The notes below the pieces were generated by a model. It saw only the letters and a list, made by a program, of their open reading frames with translations, did not search any database and was not told the origin of the DNA. Positions 15,559 to 24,261 of a stretch of 64,000 nt of DNA are shown here, piece after piece. The stretch spans positions 23,450-87,449 of the forward strand of contig NZ_JADEXO010000010.1 in NCBI RefSeq assembly GCF_015207105.1, given 5' to 3'. A program made the position numbers and the translations under genes. Position 1 is the stretch's first letter. Each line of letters starts with the position of its first letter. The DNA comes from a cf. Phormidesmis sp. LEGE 11477. GTDB lineage: Bacteria; Cyanobacteriota; Cyanobacteriia; Phormidesmidales; Phormidesmidaceae.

Positions 15559-17508
15559 ATGGATTCTGATCAGGGTTCACCCGATAGGTATACAAATCTG
15601 CGGCAAATGCTTGACTTCGTGATGGCGATTGCTCTTAGCGGTTCAGATAGCAAAAGCGTGAATGAACAGAATTACTCAGTCCACCTTGAATCGAACCTTG
15701 AATCAAGCCGTGAATCAAGCCGTGAGCTGAGTAACTACGAGCGGTTTCGTGCAATCGCCCCTAACAGACCAGAAACCTATCCCATTCGCCAATCGCTTTC
15801 ACCCAAGCATTACCAGGCGATCGCTCCCTGGATGGGCCGCTTGATCTTGCCAGCCGAAGACAAAAGACAGACCGCTGGCGATGTTTTCTTAGAAGTGCAT
15901 CACGCGCCAGAGAGCTTTCGGCATCTCGTCGGCGAAATAGTGACACTGTGCCTTAGCAGCGCGCCAGAAACAAAGGCATATGCCGATGCGGTCACTAAAG
16001 ATGTTCATTTTAGCGCTCAGGCCAAAGCCAGCGTTAAAGCAGGCAGGATTCATCCCACTCGGCTCAATCACTGGCGGCAGGTTAGCCCCTTAGAATCGCT
16101 AGCGGGCGCTCATCCTGTAGATGATGTGATGGTTATGCTGCCCAGCTCGGTGACCGTACAGTCGAAGAGCGAGAGCGTTGCATCGCCTATCTTGTATATT
16201 GACCGCGAGCCCGTGCAAATTACAGGTCGATACTATGGGCTAGTGAAGTTTGATGAATCCTCTTTAGGCGCACCAGAACCAGAGCGCGATCTGTTCAAGG
16301 TAATCCATTTCAACTCAGCTTCAGGCCAGTTTGACGGGTTAGAAGAAACGGTAAAAGCTCCTTCTGTACCGGCGAATAGCAACGACACGCACCCGGCTAC
16401 AGCCAAAGGGTTAGCAGACTCTGCTCTGAATCAAATGGGATGGTACATCTATGGCACGCAGGATGACTCGGGATTGTTTGTCGTTCAAGCGCTTGCCCCT
16501 CGTGCGCTGCTACGGGCAGAGCCTGAGCACACTATTACAGAAAAGGAAGTCGCTAAGCACTACTTTAGAAAAGAAGCTTGGCATCATCTAAAAGATAAAA
16601 AGGGTACGGTGAATTCAGTTTTACTAGCACCTCATTCTCAGCCAAAGCAGTCTCCCTGGGCTGAGGGTCAGCGGGCTTTGGTAATTCATGTTTACGGCGG
16701 GGTCGGGGGTAAAAAGGCTGAACCTGCTGCCAAAGCGCTGCTGTACTTCGGTCACTTTGCCTATGGAACGGCAGAGGTCGTGCGCGAGCCTTTAAGCGGT
16801 GAGCTGCGATTCGAGATTATTTATCACCAAATTTATACGCACAACCATGAGGGATTAATTGCCGGTAGCCTTCACTGGTCGCGCTATATGGGCGATCGCG
16901 CTTTTGGCATCCTGGGTCTGCGTCCGGTCGTCGATACCCTGATTAAGCTAGACGAGTTTACGGGCGACTATGCTGGAGATAGCTGGCGGCGATCGCCCCT
17001 AGATCGCCTCATGTACGAGCTAGAAATTATGGCCGCTCGCTATCGCATCGGTGACGGCACAGGTGCTACCTTTGTTGGACCTGCTAATAACTGCGTTCAA
17101 GATGCTAATCAGGCATTGTACTCTGCACTGCGATACATTGCTCGCTCAATTCTTACTAGTCTTAATATTGAACAGTGGAAACAACAATACCCCAAACAGG
17201 CTAGCGGGCTAGATGAGTTAGAGCAGCTAACAGAAACCCTAAAGCATCTATTGCTTCCCTGGGGAACGGCCCGCGCCGACTGGAAGACTCATGCTGATGT
17301 ACTCGGCAGTACCCTAGGAGACGATTTCATTCAAAACGTCATTCGTGCAATCATCAGCTGGCGCACGCTCTTACCCCGACTAACAAGCGATGAGGTAACC
17401 GAAGCCTTTTTGAATAAGGGGGCATCAGCATGGATATTATGCACCGCTCAAGTAGGTGGAGAGAACCCCAATATTGAACCTGTTGCGCCGATGTCACTCC
17501 GATTATGA
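15559..17508 (+). CDS. Large conserved cyanobacterial protein of unknown function
   Basis: This 649-residue protein matches, from memory, a cyanobacterial family sometimes labelled 'Abi (CAAX) family protease'. I cannot see the membrane helices or EExxxR motif of that group here, so I do not adopt the label. Distinct conserved-looking blocks are QALAPRALLRAEPEH, VIHVYGGVGGKKAEPAAK, FGHFAYGTAEVVREPLSGEL, THNHEGLIAGSLHWSRYMGD and RYRIGDGTGATFVGPANNCV followed by QDANQALY. A short Ser/Glu repeat (LESNLESSRESSREL) occurs near residue 48. No signal peptide is evident. It follows the HdeD-like gene by 4 bp, suggesting a shared stress-related transcript. Confidence 0.75.
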   Translation: MDSDQGSPDRYTNLRQMLDFVMAIALSGSDSKSVNEQNYSVHLESNLESSRESSRELSNYERFRAIAPNRPETYPIRQSLSPKHYQAIAPWMGRLILPAEDKRQTAGDVFLEVHHAPESFRHLVGEIVTLCLSSAPETKAYADAVTKDVHFSAQAKASVKAGRIHPTRLNHWRQVSPLESLAGAHPVDDVMVMLPSSVTVQSKSESVASPILYIDREPVQITGRYYGLVKFDESSLGAPEPERDLFKVIHFNSASGQFDGLEETVKAPSVPANSNDTHPATAKGLADSALNQMGWYIYGTQDDSGLFVVQALAPRALLRAEPEHTITEKEVAKHYFRKEAWHHLKDKKGTVNSVLLAPHSQPKQSPWAEGQRALVIHVYGGVGGKKAEPAAKALLYFGHFAYGTAEVVREPLSGELRFEIIYHQIYTHNHEGLIAGSLHWSRYMGDRAFGILGLRPVVDTLIKLDEFTGDYAGDSWRRSPLDRLMYELEIMAARYRIGDGTGATFVGPANNCVQDANQALYSALRYIARSILTSLNIEQWKQQYPKQASGLDELEQLTETLKHLLLPWGTARADWKTHADVLGSTLGDDFIQNVIRAIISWRTLLPRLTSDEVTEAFLNKGASAWILCTAQVGGENPNIEPVAPMSLRL

Positions 17509-17639
17509 CTTAGCTGCGACATCCTCCCCCAAAACGCTCAATAGCGTGTCCAGAGTATGTTCTAAATCCATCATACTTTGAGCATTTTTGCAATCGGTTG
17601 CACCTTACTAAATTGCAGCAAGGAAAGGTTGTTTGATGA

Positions 17640-18158
17640 TTACTGTACGGCAGCAGCCATTTGGCGACTTTCGCTAGAAATCACTCGATTATGCGCTTTT
17701 GGATGCACAACGGTGACTGAGCAAGGGGCGTGACGAACCAGATAGGTACTGATGCTGCTAGGATTTGTGCGATCGCGATTGCCAGTCACAATCAAATCGA
17801 TATTATTTATCCTTGCAACCTCACAGATTTTTCTTTCTGGCTCTCCTTTAGCCTGCGAGTAAGTCGCCGTAACACCAGCAGCTTCAGCCTCTGCCTGCTT
17901 TTGTTTCAGCAGCGCACCGAACTCGCTTTCAAACTGGTCCCACTCTTGCTCATAGGTTTCCTCTTTAGACGTTTCTACCACCTTGGAGAAACTATCCACT
18001 GAAGTGAGAGGATGCTTAGGGCTACCAGAAGCAAACGGATCTAGTACATGAACTAAATGCAGCTCGGCCTGGAGAGATTTGGCCATCGCTAGCGCCGTAT
18101 CGAAGGCCCACTCACTAGAACCTGACTCGTCGATAGTGACTAAGATTTTATTCAACAT
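17640..18158 (-). CDS. Universal stress protein (UspA family)
   Basis: This 172-residue protein begins MLNKILVTIDESGSSEWAFD, the UspA strand-1 signature, followed by LHLVHVLDP. It ends with DLIVTGNRDRTNPSSISTYL and HAPCSVTVVHPK. The nucleotide-binding loop G-x2-G-x9-G-S is degenerate (GNRDRTNPSSIS), so ATP binding is uncertain. The start is supported by AGGAG 9 bp upstream. A 30-residue acidic linker (KEETYEQEWDQFESEFGALL) occupies the middle. It is single and minus-strand. The 246-bp spacer upstream shows nothing clear apart from an AATTA-containing stretch discussed under the transposon end. Confidence 0.9.
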   Translation of the reverse strand: MLNKILVTIDESGSSEWAFDTALAMAKSLQAELHLVHVLDPFASGSPKHPLTSVDSFSKVVETSKEETYEQEWDQFESEFGALLKQKQAEAEAAGVTATYSQAKGEPERKICEVARINNIDLIVTGNRDRTNPSSISTYLVRHAPCSVTVVHPKAHNRVISSESRQMAAAVQ

Positions 18159-18404
18159 CCAAAAAGCTCCTGATTTGAGAAAATTTTTCTGTATAGCACG
18201 TTACCAATTATAAATGGCGTTAAAAAAACTGCAAGCAAAGGTTACGAGTTTGTCGCAATTAGGCAGAACTATCATTCTTTAGACATAGCTCGCTAAAGTC
18301 GTCTATGGAAAATTACTTACGACTGCTAACATAATCGCTCACCAAAATAGCAATAAATACCGGCGGGTATATCTGCCTAATAATCGCTTCCAAGTTAGTT
18401 AAAA

Positions 18405-18935
18405 CTAATGCGATATCACTGACGGGGACAATATCGCCATATTGTGTTGAGTCAGTAAACGCGCTGCATATTCAATCATCAAGTTAGGATTTAGAACGAC
18501 GCAAGGCTCAGTCATAATCTCGTACATCCGAACTTGTTTGGTATCGCGACCAAAGGCAAAAACTTGAACCCACAACATCACCAGCAGTGACTGTTCCATA
18601 GGCATCATATGCATCATTAGGCTGAAGGCAATGATAGACATCAAAACATTTAGTGGTATACCCATAGACAACAATTCTCTAGGAACGGTGAACGGAATAG
18701 CAGGCACTAGAAATAGTGCCGCGCCTAACTGTGAGCCTGTCATCACCGCTAAAGAGGAAATACCAGATAGGATTTGCTTCGCATAGGGAGCTGCGATCAC
18801 ATACGTCAAAGACGCCAGCAAACAAGCACCAACGGCCAACCAGCACCCAGAAGCCGTCGCTACGCTCTCCCAACCGACTAACCCTACAACACCCACGAAT
18901 CCCAACACAAATCCGACCAAGCTGGCAGACGTCAT
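18405..18935 (-). pseudogene. Chimeric remnant: EamA/DMT transporter piece joined to a CBS-domain piece
   Basis: Residues 5-85 (LVGFVLGFVGVVGLVGWESV, then LASLTYVIAAPYAKQ and MTGSQLGAALFLVPAI) resemble the middle of an EamA/DMT drug-metabolite transporter whose first half is missing. The same frame then continues with a Met-rich hydrophobic stretch and ends in YEIMTEPCVVLNPNLMIEYA and ARLLTQHNM, which looks like the start of a CBS domain (IMT-x-P-x-V-x-V-x-P) that is cut short. Neither half is complete. The ORF ends within 200 bp of a transposon end, which fits rearrangement by a mobile element. Confidence 0.5.
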
Positions 18936-18979
18936 ATCGGGCAGGAGTCTTTTTGCGAAACATACGGAACTGTGACGGC

Positions 18980-19140
18980 TAATTTGTCACTTTTGTCTCT
19001 TTCGATAGTCAATTTGTCACTTTTAAGAGACTCTTGAAACAACCTTTCAAAATAAAATGACCTCCAAAAATAGCTCTCCACAGGGGTTTAGGATTGACGA
19101 CACTAATCTGTCATCACGACATTTAATTAGTCCCTATACA
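18980..19140 (-). mobile_element. Tn7-like (TnsB-type) transposon end with four binding-site-like repeats
   Basis: Four same-direction copies of one motif occur (plus-strand text): TAATTTGTCAC at 18980-18990, CAATTTGTCAC at 19010-19020, TAATCTGTCAT at 19104-19114 and TAATTAGTCCC at 19124-19134. Read inward on the minus strand from 19140, the end is TGTATAGGGACTAATTAAAT, then GTCGTGATGACAGATTAGTG. From memory this closely parallels cyanobacterial Tn7-like ends, including CRISPR-associated type V-K elements (TGTACAGTGACAAATTA...). The outer edge lies 7 bp beyond the stop codon of the nickel/peptide ABC ATPase. No tnsB, tnsC, tniQ or cas12k is present, so this is a solitary or decayed end. Confidence 0.6.
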
Positions 19141-19147
19141 CGAGTTC

Positions 19148-19798
19148 TCAAATCGTAGGTATCTTCCTCTTTAGGATCGAGTCGCGAGAGAGTGATGGGC
19201 TATCGGCTAGCCTTAAAGTTCTATCACAAAGTTTCTGAAGTAAGGACGCCTCATGACTAATGACCACTAGTCCTATCTGTTGCTTTGCTACAAACGAGAG
19301 TACGGACTGCCAGATTAGTGCTTGGGTATTGGCATCTAGCATGGCGGTCATTTCGTCGGCAATGAGGTATTGAGTAGATGGATTGAGGACACGGGCGATC
19401 GCAATTCTCTGTAGCTCACCGCCACTTAACTCATGAGGATAGCGATTGAGCCAGCCGGAATGAACACCCAAAGCTTGTAGATAAGCGGGGTCTGGAGAAT
19501 AGCCCTCTCGAAGGATCTGACGAATGCGCCAACGAGGATTTACCGATAGCTCGGGATTCTGAAAGACAAGCTGCACCGGGCAGTAGCCTTTTGTGGGCAA
19601 TAATTGGCCCTCAATAGTTACTGTTCCTTTCGTCGGCGATAGATAACCTGCCAGCAATTTCCCTAAAGTTGTCTTGCCATAGCCCGACGGAGCCATCAGA
19701 CCCAGTACTTCGCCCGGTGCTACAATCAAACTTCTGTTTTTAACTATCCAGGGCTGCTGATTGCCGTAGCGAAACCACAGATGATTACCCTTTAGCAT
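19148..19798 (-). CDS. ABC transporter ATPase, nickel/peptide type (NikE/DppF-like)
   Basis: This 216-residue ATPase has a Walker A variant (APSGYGKTT near residue 37), signature LSGGELQRIAIAR, and Walker B YLIADEMTAMLD, with H-loop VISHEASLL. It is shorter than typical DppF proteins because it lacks the C-terminal oligopeptide extension, as NikE does. It is the last gene of a five-gene importer operon and overlaps the preceding ATPase gene by 14 bp. It energises uptake together with its paired ATPase. A Tn7-like end abuts its stop codon without truncating it. Confidence 0.9.
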   Translation of the reverse strand: MLKGNHLWFRYGNQQPWIVKNRSLIVAPGEVLGLMAPSGYGKTTLGKLLAGYLSPTKGTVTIEGQLLPTKGYCPVQLVFQNPELSVNPRWRIRQILREGYSPDPAYLQALGVHSGWLNRYPHELSGGELQRIAIARVLNPSTQYLIADEMTAMLDANTQALIWQSVLSFVAKQQIGLVVISHEASLLQKLCDRTLRLADSPSLSRDSILKRKIPTI

Positions 19799-20720
19799 GA
19801 ACGCACCTCACCCAGCCTTCGCGTACTTTTCTTAGTTGGGGCCGTTCAGCGTCGCAGATCTCACTTACCCAAGGGCAGCGATCGCTAAATAAGCATCCTG
19901 TTGGCAACTGCTCAGGACTCGGCTGATTGCCTGGTACTGGCATGAATTCATTTTGCGGTAGAGATCGCCATAGCGCTTGAGTGTAGGGATGGCGCAAGTT
20001 ACCGCTATGAAAGTCTCGCGCAGCAGCAATTTCCACTGTTGTTCCAGCATAAAAGACGGCTACCCGATCAGCAATCTGCAAGGCAGCTTCAATATCGTGC
20101 GTGATTAAAATGACGCCACGGCCTTCTGTTGCTAACTCTCGTAGATGACTAAGCGTTTCTTTTACAACATCAGGATGAAGCCCTGGGGTGGGTTCATCAG
20201 CAATCACAAGCTGGGCTTTAGTCACTACGGCGGTAGAGACGAGCACCCGTCTGGCCATGCCTCCCGAAAGCTGGAAGGGATAGCGATCGCGCACATTCAT
20301 AGGCAAATCATAACGAGTAAAGGTTCTATCTACGCCAGTCTTGGCCTCTGCTTTAGAGCATCCTGTGAGCTGTGCGACTCGTTGAACCTGAGCGCCGACT
20401 TTCATCAGCGGATCTAAATAGCCAACGGACTGAGGAATCAGCGCAATGGCCTTGCCGCGCAGTGACTGGCAACGCTTGGGCGTCAGCATTTCCCCTTGAA
20501 ATCGCATCGTGCCGCTGATCGCTGCATTCTTTGGCAAAATTCCTAATAGCGCATGGGCTAAGAGACTTTTGCCCGAGCCGCTGGCACCGACCACCGCTAC
20601 CACTTCACCTGACTGCACATCTAAATCTAGATCTGTGATAACGGTAAGCTGCTTGCGGCGTAGCCCCTGATTGTACTGGGTGAAGGTAACGCCTAGGTTC
20701 GAGATTGATAGCATAATCAT
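19785..20720 (-). CDS. ABC transporter ATPase, nickel/peptide type (NikD/DppD-like)
   Basis: This 311-residue ATPase has Walker A VVGASGSGKSLLAHALLG, signature LSGGMARRVLVSTAV, and Walker B LVIADEPTPGLHPD. Its C-terminal oligopeptide/nickel extension carries the four-cysteine pattern GCLFSDRCPWVSEIC...RCVHA, known in this family as a possible iron-sulfur or metal site. It is the partner of the shorter ATPase downstream. Its ATG overlaps the stop of the upstream permease gene by 4 bp (ATGA type), typical of translational coupling. Confidence 0.92.
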   Translation of the reverse strand: MIMLSISNLGVTFTQYNQGLRRKQLTVITDLDLDVQSGEVVAVVGASGSGKSLLAHALLGILPKNAAISGTMRFQGEMLTPKRCQSLRGKAIALIPQSVGYLDPLMKVGAQVQRVAQLTGCSKAEAKTGVDRTFTRYDLPMNVRDRYPFQLSGGMARRVLVSTAVVTKAQLVIADEPTPGLHPDVVKETLSHLRELATEGRGVILITHDIEAALQIADRVAVFYAGTTVEIAAARDFHSGNLRHPYTQALWRSLPQNEFMPVPGNQPSPEQLPTGCLFSDRCPWVSEICDAERPQLRKVREGWVRCVHAKG

Positions 20721-21583
20721 CCCTGGCTAGTTTTAGGATCGAGAAGCGATCGCACATTCTCTCCGAGCCAGTCAAACGCTTTTACCGAAAGCAATAGCAG
20801 CAGTCCAGGCATCACCCCTAGCCACCAGTAGCCGGTAGAGAGATGACGCATCGACTCGGCCAAGATAATTCCAATCGCTGGTAGATGAGGCGATAGACCA
20901 ATGCCAATAAATGACAAAGCCGCTTCATGCAAAATAGCATGTGGAAACAACAGAATAAGTCCCACTAGTAGCTGCGGCACAATATGAGGCACCATATGAT
21001 GACGGGCAATCCAAAGCGATGGTTTACCCAGGCGGCGAGAGAGCTGTACGTAATCGGCACTGCTCACCTGCAGCGCTTCCGCTCGAATTACCCGCGCTAA
21101 GCTCGTCCAATGCGTAAGGGCAACGGCAATAATCACGCCTTTGGTGCCGCCGCCGACCGCAAAAGCAATTAGAATCAACAGCACAAGGTGAGGCAGGCTA
21201 AAAAAGACATCAATAACCCAGATGATGACCGCATCTACCCAACCGCCAACCGTACCGGCGACTAAGCCTAAGCCTGTGCCGATCAGGGCGCTGACGCTAG
21301 CGGCAAGCAAGCCCACCCGCAGACTTAATGAAAGGCCGTGAAGCGATCGCCTCAACATATCGCGGCCTAGCCAATCGGTGCCAAAAGGATGTCCCCATGA
21401 AGGCGGCTGATTGCGCTCGGGAAGCATAGTCCCTAGCCCTGAATCTCCTAAAATCCAAGGACTCACGATGATGGCTAAAAGAAAAATACCGCCTATAGCG
21501 ATCGCCGTTAAAGTCTGCTGTCTTCTGTTGTTTTGTTGCTTTAGAGGGGGAGAGTCTGGCCGCGTAGGTGCAATCAACGTCAT
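20717..21583 (-). CDS. ABC transporter permease (NikC/DppC-like)
   Basis: This 288-residue permease has an N-terminal helix (AIAIGGIFLLAIIVSPWIL), the DppC hallmark HPFGTDWLGRDMLRRSLHG, further helices, and the EAA coupling loop near RAEALQVSSADYVQLSRRLG. The C-terminal PHAILHEAALSFIGIGLSP is typical of the family. It forms the membrane channel with the upstream permease. Overlaps of 4 bp at both ends place it inside a single tightly coupled operon. Confidence 0.92.
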   Translation of the reverse strand: MTLIAPTRPDSPPLKQQNNRRQQTLTAIAIGGIFLLAIIVSPWILGDSGLGTMLPERNQPPSWGHPFGTDWLGRDMLRRSLHGLSLSLRVGLLAASVSALIGTGLGLVAGTVGGWVDAVIIWVIDVFFSLPHLVLLILIAFAVGGGTKGVIIAVALTHWTSLARVIRAEALQVSSADYVQLSRRLGKPSLWIARHHMVPHIVPQLLVGLILLFPHAILHEAALSFIGIGLSPHLPAIGIILAESMRHLSTGYWWLGVMPGLLLLLSVKAFDWLGENVRSLLDPKTSQG

Positions 21584-22593
21584 GTCAAGGAATCTCCCAA
21601 ACGAATGCGCGGATCAATGACCGGATAGGCCAAATCCGCTAGCGTATTGCCTGTATAAACAAACAGAGCGCTAAAAAACACAATTCCTACTAGTAAGGGA
21701 ATATCGCTACGCAGTGCGGCTTGTACGGTCGCTTCTCCTAGTCCGGGATAGGCAAATACCTGTTCTACTAACACGGACCCGCCAAACAGCTCGCTAAGGG
21801 AGGCAAACTGTAGCGTAATAGCTGGTAAAAGAATGTTGCGAAACCCGTGGTAGCGCACAATGTTCCATAGGCTTTCGCCCTGAGCGCGAGCAAACAGCAC
21901 ATAGTCGCTGTGGAGAACGTCGATTAGCTTCTGGCGCGTGTGCAAAGTAATGTTGGCAATGCCAATAATGCTGAGGGCAGCAGCCGGTAGTAGCAGATGG
22001 TGTAAGCGCTGCCAGAATGTCACATTTTGAGAGAGTACACCAGGCGGCGCAGCGCAGCAGACAGGCGCTATTTTGAACGACACGGCAAAGATAATTAGCA
22101 GTAAAAGGGCGACCCAAAATGTCGGCGCGGAGGCTAGCGTATAAGCATAGAACCGGATAAGTCGATCTGGCCAGCGGCCTTGTAGTGCGCCTGCGGTGAT
22201 GCCCAAAGCTAGGCCGAGTAGTCCAGAGAAAAGCCATGCGATCGCCAGCATCTGCAAAGACGCCTGAAACCGCGAAGCAATCACTTCACTCACCGGCTGA
22301 TTGAACACTAGAGACGTTCCCAAATTACCCTGCACAAGCTGTCCTAGCCAGTCGAGAAAGCGCTCTCCTATTGGCTGATCTAGCCCCCACCGCTCGGCAA
22401 TCAGTACTTGTTGTTCGGGGCTAATTTGCATCATATCCGCACCGATATAAGCCTTTACTGGATCAATCGGTGAGAAGCTCAGCAGCACGAAGGTAAAAAC
22501 AGCGACTGCCATCAACAACAGTCCGAGTCTCAACAGCTTTTGTGCCGCAAATATCACTATAAATAAAAGCAGAGGCTTTACTCGCATGTCCAT
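21580..22593 (-). CDS. ABC transporter permease (NikB/DppB-like)
   Basis: This 337-residue permease shows the DppB pattern: first helix LLLMAVAVFTFVLLSFSPID, PVKAYIGADM, ERWGLDQPIGERFLDWLGQL, and the EAA-type loop DVLHSDYVLFARAQGESLWN. The C-terminal helices contain LSELFGGSVLVEQVFAYPGL, a strong family signature. A CCAAPPG segment in the periplasmic loop is unusual in having adjacent cysteines, which could matter for metal handling but is untested. Its start overlaps the end of the binding-protein gene by 16 bp. Confidence 0.92.
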   Translation of the reverse strand: MDMRVKPLLLFIVIFAAQKLLRLGLLLMAVAVFTFVLLSFSPIDPVKAYIGADMMQISPEQQVLIAERWGLDQPIGERFLDWLGQLVQGNLGTSLVFNQPVSEVIASRFQASLQMLAIAWLFSGLLGLALGITAGALQGRWPDRLIRFYAYTLASAPTFWVALLLLIIFAVSFKIAPVCCAAPPGVLSQNVTFWQRLHHLLLPAAALSIIGIANITLHTRQKLIDVLHSDYVLFARAQGESLWNIVRYHGFRNILLPAITLQFASLSELFGGSVLVEQVFAYPGLGEATVQAALRSDIPLLVGIVFFSALFVYTGNTLADLAYPVIDPRIRLGDSLT

Positions 22594-24215
22594 GCCCAGT
22601 CAGCAATATTCGCAGTAATCGGCCAGCCATGGCCGTGGGGTTCTACCTGCAACTGGCCAACGTCTAGGCAGTCATCAACAAAGTAGGTATGATCTAAATT
22701 CACTAGCCACGCCCAGGCCGCATCACCTTTGGTCGTTACGCCCTGGTCGCCATCCCACTGAGCCGCTTTCCAGTAAGTTATAGCCTCTGCTTCTGAAGGC
22801 GCGCCCATCGCCAAGTCCAGCGTACTGTCAATGGCAGAATTAGCATAGTAGCCCGTGTTGTAATAGTCTCCTTGTGCTGACTGCGAATGATACAGATTGT
22901 ACATTTCTGTTTGGTCGTGACTGCCCCAGCCAAATACCACCACATTGCTGTGCATCAGTGGCTCAATATCATCCCAGCTCTTCCCTTCTACGTTGGCCTG
23001 AATGCCAATAGGCTCAAGCATTTCAGCAGTAGAAAGGGCCAGCGCCTGACGAATACTGTCGTCCGCCTTATACAAGATTGTAAATTCAGCTTTCATCCCA
23101 TCTTTTTCAACAATTCCATCACCGTCGCTATCGACCCAGCCGTCCTCAGATAAAATCTCTTTGGCTTTCTCTGGTTGGGCATCTTCGATGCTAGCTTTAG
23201 GCTCTTCCCAGGCCAAGCCGCTCACCGGCCCGTAAGCAGGCGACCCATACCCTTCCAAAATGCCATCAACCATAGCCTGACGATCGACCGCGTAGTTAAC
23301 CGCCTGTCGAATTGCTAGGTCAGCAGTCACATCGTTACCAATCGGATCGCCATCCGGCGTTTGTTTACTATTCGTGGGTAAATAAGGAAACATCAGTCCT
23401 CGATTATCAACGCTAACAACATCTCGTAGCGTCATGCCTTCAATCTGTTGTACCGCTAGCGACTGGGGCACAGCGGCAACCTGTGCCTGCCCAGACTTAG
23501 CCGCCGCAAAAGCCCCATCTTCTTCAACAAATAAAAACACCAGTCGCTCTATGCCCGGAGCCTCACCATAGTAGTCAGGGTTGGCTTCTACAATGAGCTG
23601 TTGGCCTTCGTCCCACTGCACCAGGGTGTAAGGGCCAGAGCCGATAGGGCTGCGAGCGTAGTCTTCTCCATGGGCGTGTTCTGGTACAATTCCCAGCGTA
23701 ATCAGTCGATTCACAAAGGTACTTTGAGGCTGCTTTAGCGTCAGCTCTACAGTGCTCTCATCTACAGCAGTTGCGCTCTCTAGCTGGGTGACATCCGTTA
23801 GCCCACCGCTCTCTGCGGCTTTGTTGAAGGTATAAGCCACATCTGCAGCGGTTAGCGGTTCTCCATCAGAAAAGACAGCATCTTCTCGAATCATCACCGT
23901 CCAGGTTTTACCGTCTTCACTGATGCTGTAGTCGGTAGCTAGGTCGTTGACAATATTTAAGTCTTCATCACGCTTGAGCAGCGTACTTTGAAACAGCGGT
24001 GCCCCGTATCGGCCCCAGCCTAAGGTGGGGTCATAGCCCTCTTCGCTTTCACCGCCGATGGCAAGCACGATTTGCTCAGCAGAACCAGACTGAGCAGGTA
24101 GGTTTTCAGCCGCATTGTTGTTTGTGTTTTGCTCTGCTGTGGTCGAGGCACAGTTTGTAATCGTCAAACCCATTACCAAAGCGCTAAAAAACCTAATTAA
24201 ACGATCTCGTTTCAT
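22578..24215 (-). CDS. Substrate-binding lipoprotein, family 5 (nickel/peptide importer)
   Basis: I place the start at 24215 because MKRDRLIRFFSALVMG runs into a lipobox LTITNC with Cys22, giving a 545-residue lipoprotein. A longer frame begins at 24278 but has no signal logic. Family-5 features follow: YSISEDGKTWTVMIREDAVF, SDGEPLTAADVAYTFNK, SPIGSGPYTLVQWDEGQQL and ADLAIRQAVNYAVDRQAMVD. The C-terminal PHGHGWPITANIADWAW has an HGH cluster that could serve as metal ligands. It follows the InrS-like gene by 46 bp. Nickel (perhaps as a chelate) is the inferred substrate. A peptide cannot be excluded from sequence alone. Confidence 0.88.
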   Translation of the reverse strand: MKRDRLIRFFSALVMGLTITNCASTTAEQNTNNNAAENLPAQSGSAEQIVLAIGGESEEGYDPTLGWGRYGAPLFQSTLLKRDEDLNIVNDLATDYSISEDGKTWTVMIREDAVFSDGEPLTAADVAYTFNKAAESGGLTDVTQLESATAVDESTVELTLKQPQSTFVNRLITLGIVPEHAHGEDYARSPIGSGPYTLVQWDEGQQLIVEANPDYYGEAPGIERLVFLFVEEDGAFAAAKSGQAQVAAVPQSLAVQQIEGMTLRDVVSVDNRGLMFPYLPTNSKQTPDGDPIGNDVTADLAIRQAVNYAVDRQAMVDGILEGYGSPAYGPVSGLAWEEPKASIEDAQPEKAKEILSEDGWVDSDGDGIVEKDGMKAEFTILYKADDSIRQALALSTAEMLEPIGIQANVEGKSWDDIEPLMHSNVVVFGWGSHDQTEMYNLYHSQSAQGDYYNTGYYANSAIDSTLDLAMGAPSEAEAITYWKAAQWDGDQGVTTKGDAAWAWLVNLDHTYFVDDCLDVGQLQVEPHGHGWPITANIADWAWTCE

Positions 24216-24261
24216 AACTATCAATTGACTAAAGTAGTACTGTAGGTGGATAGAGCATGGC

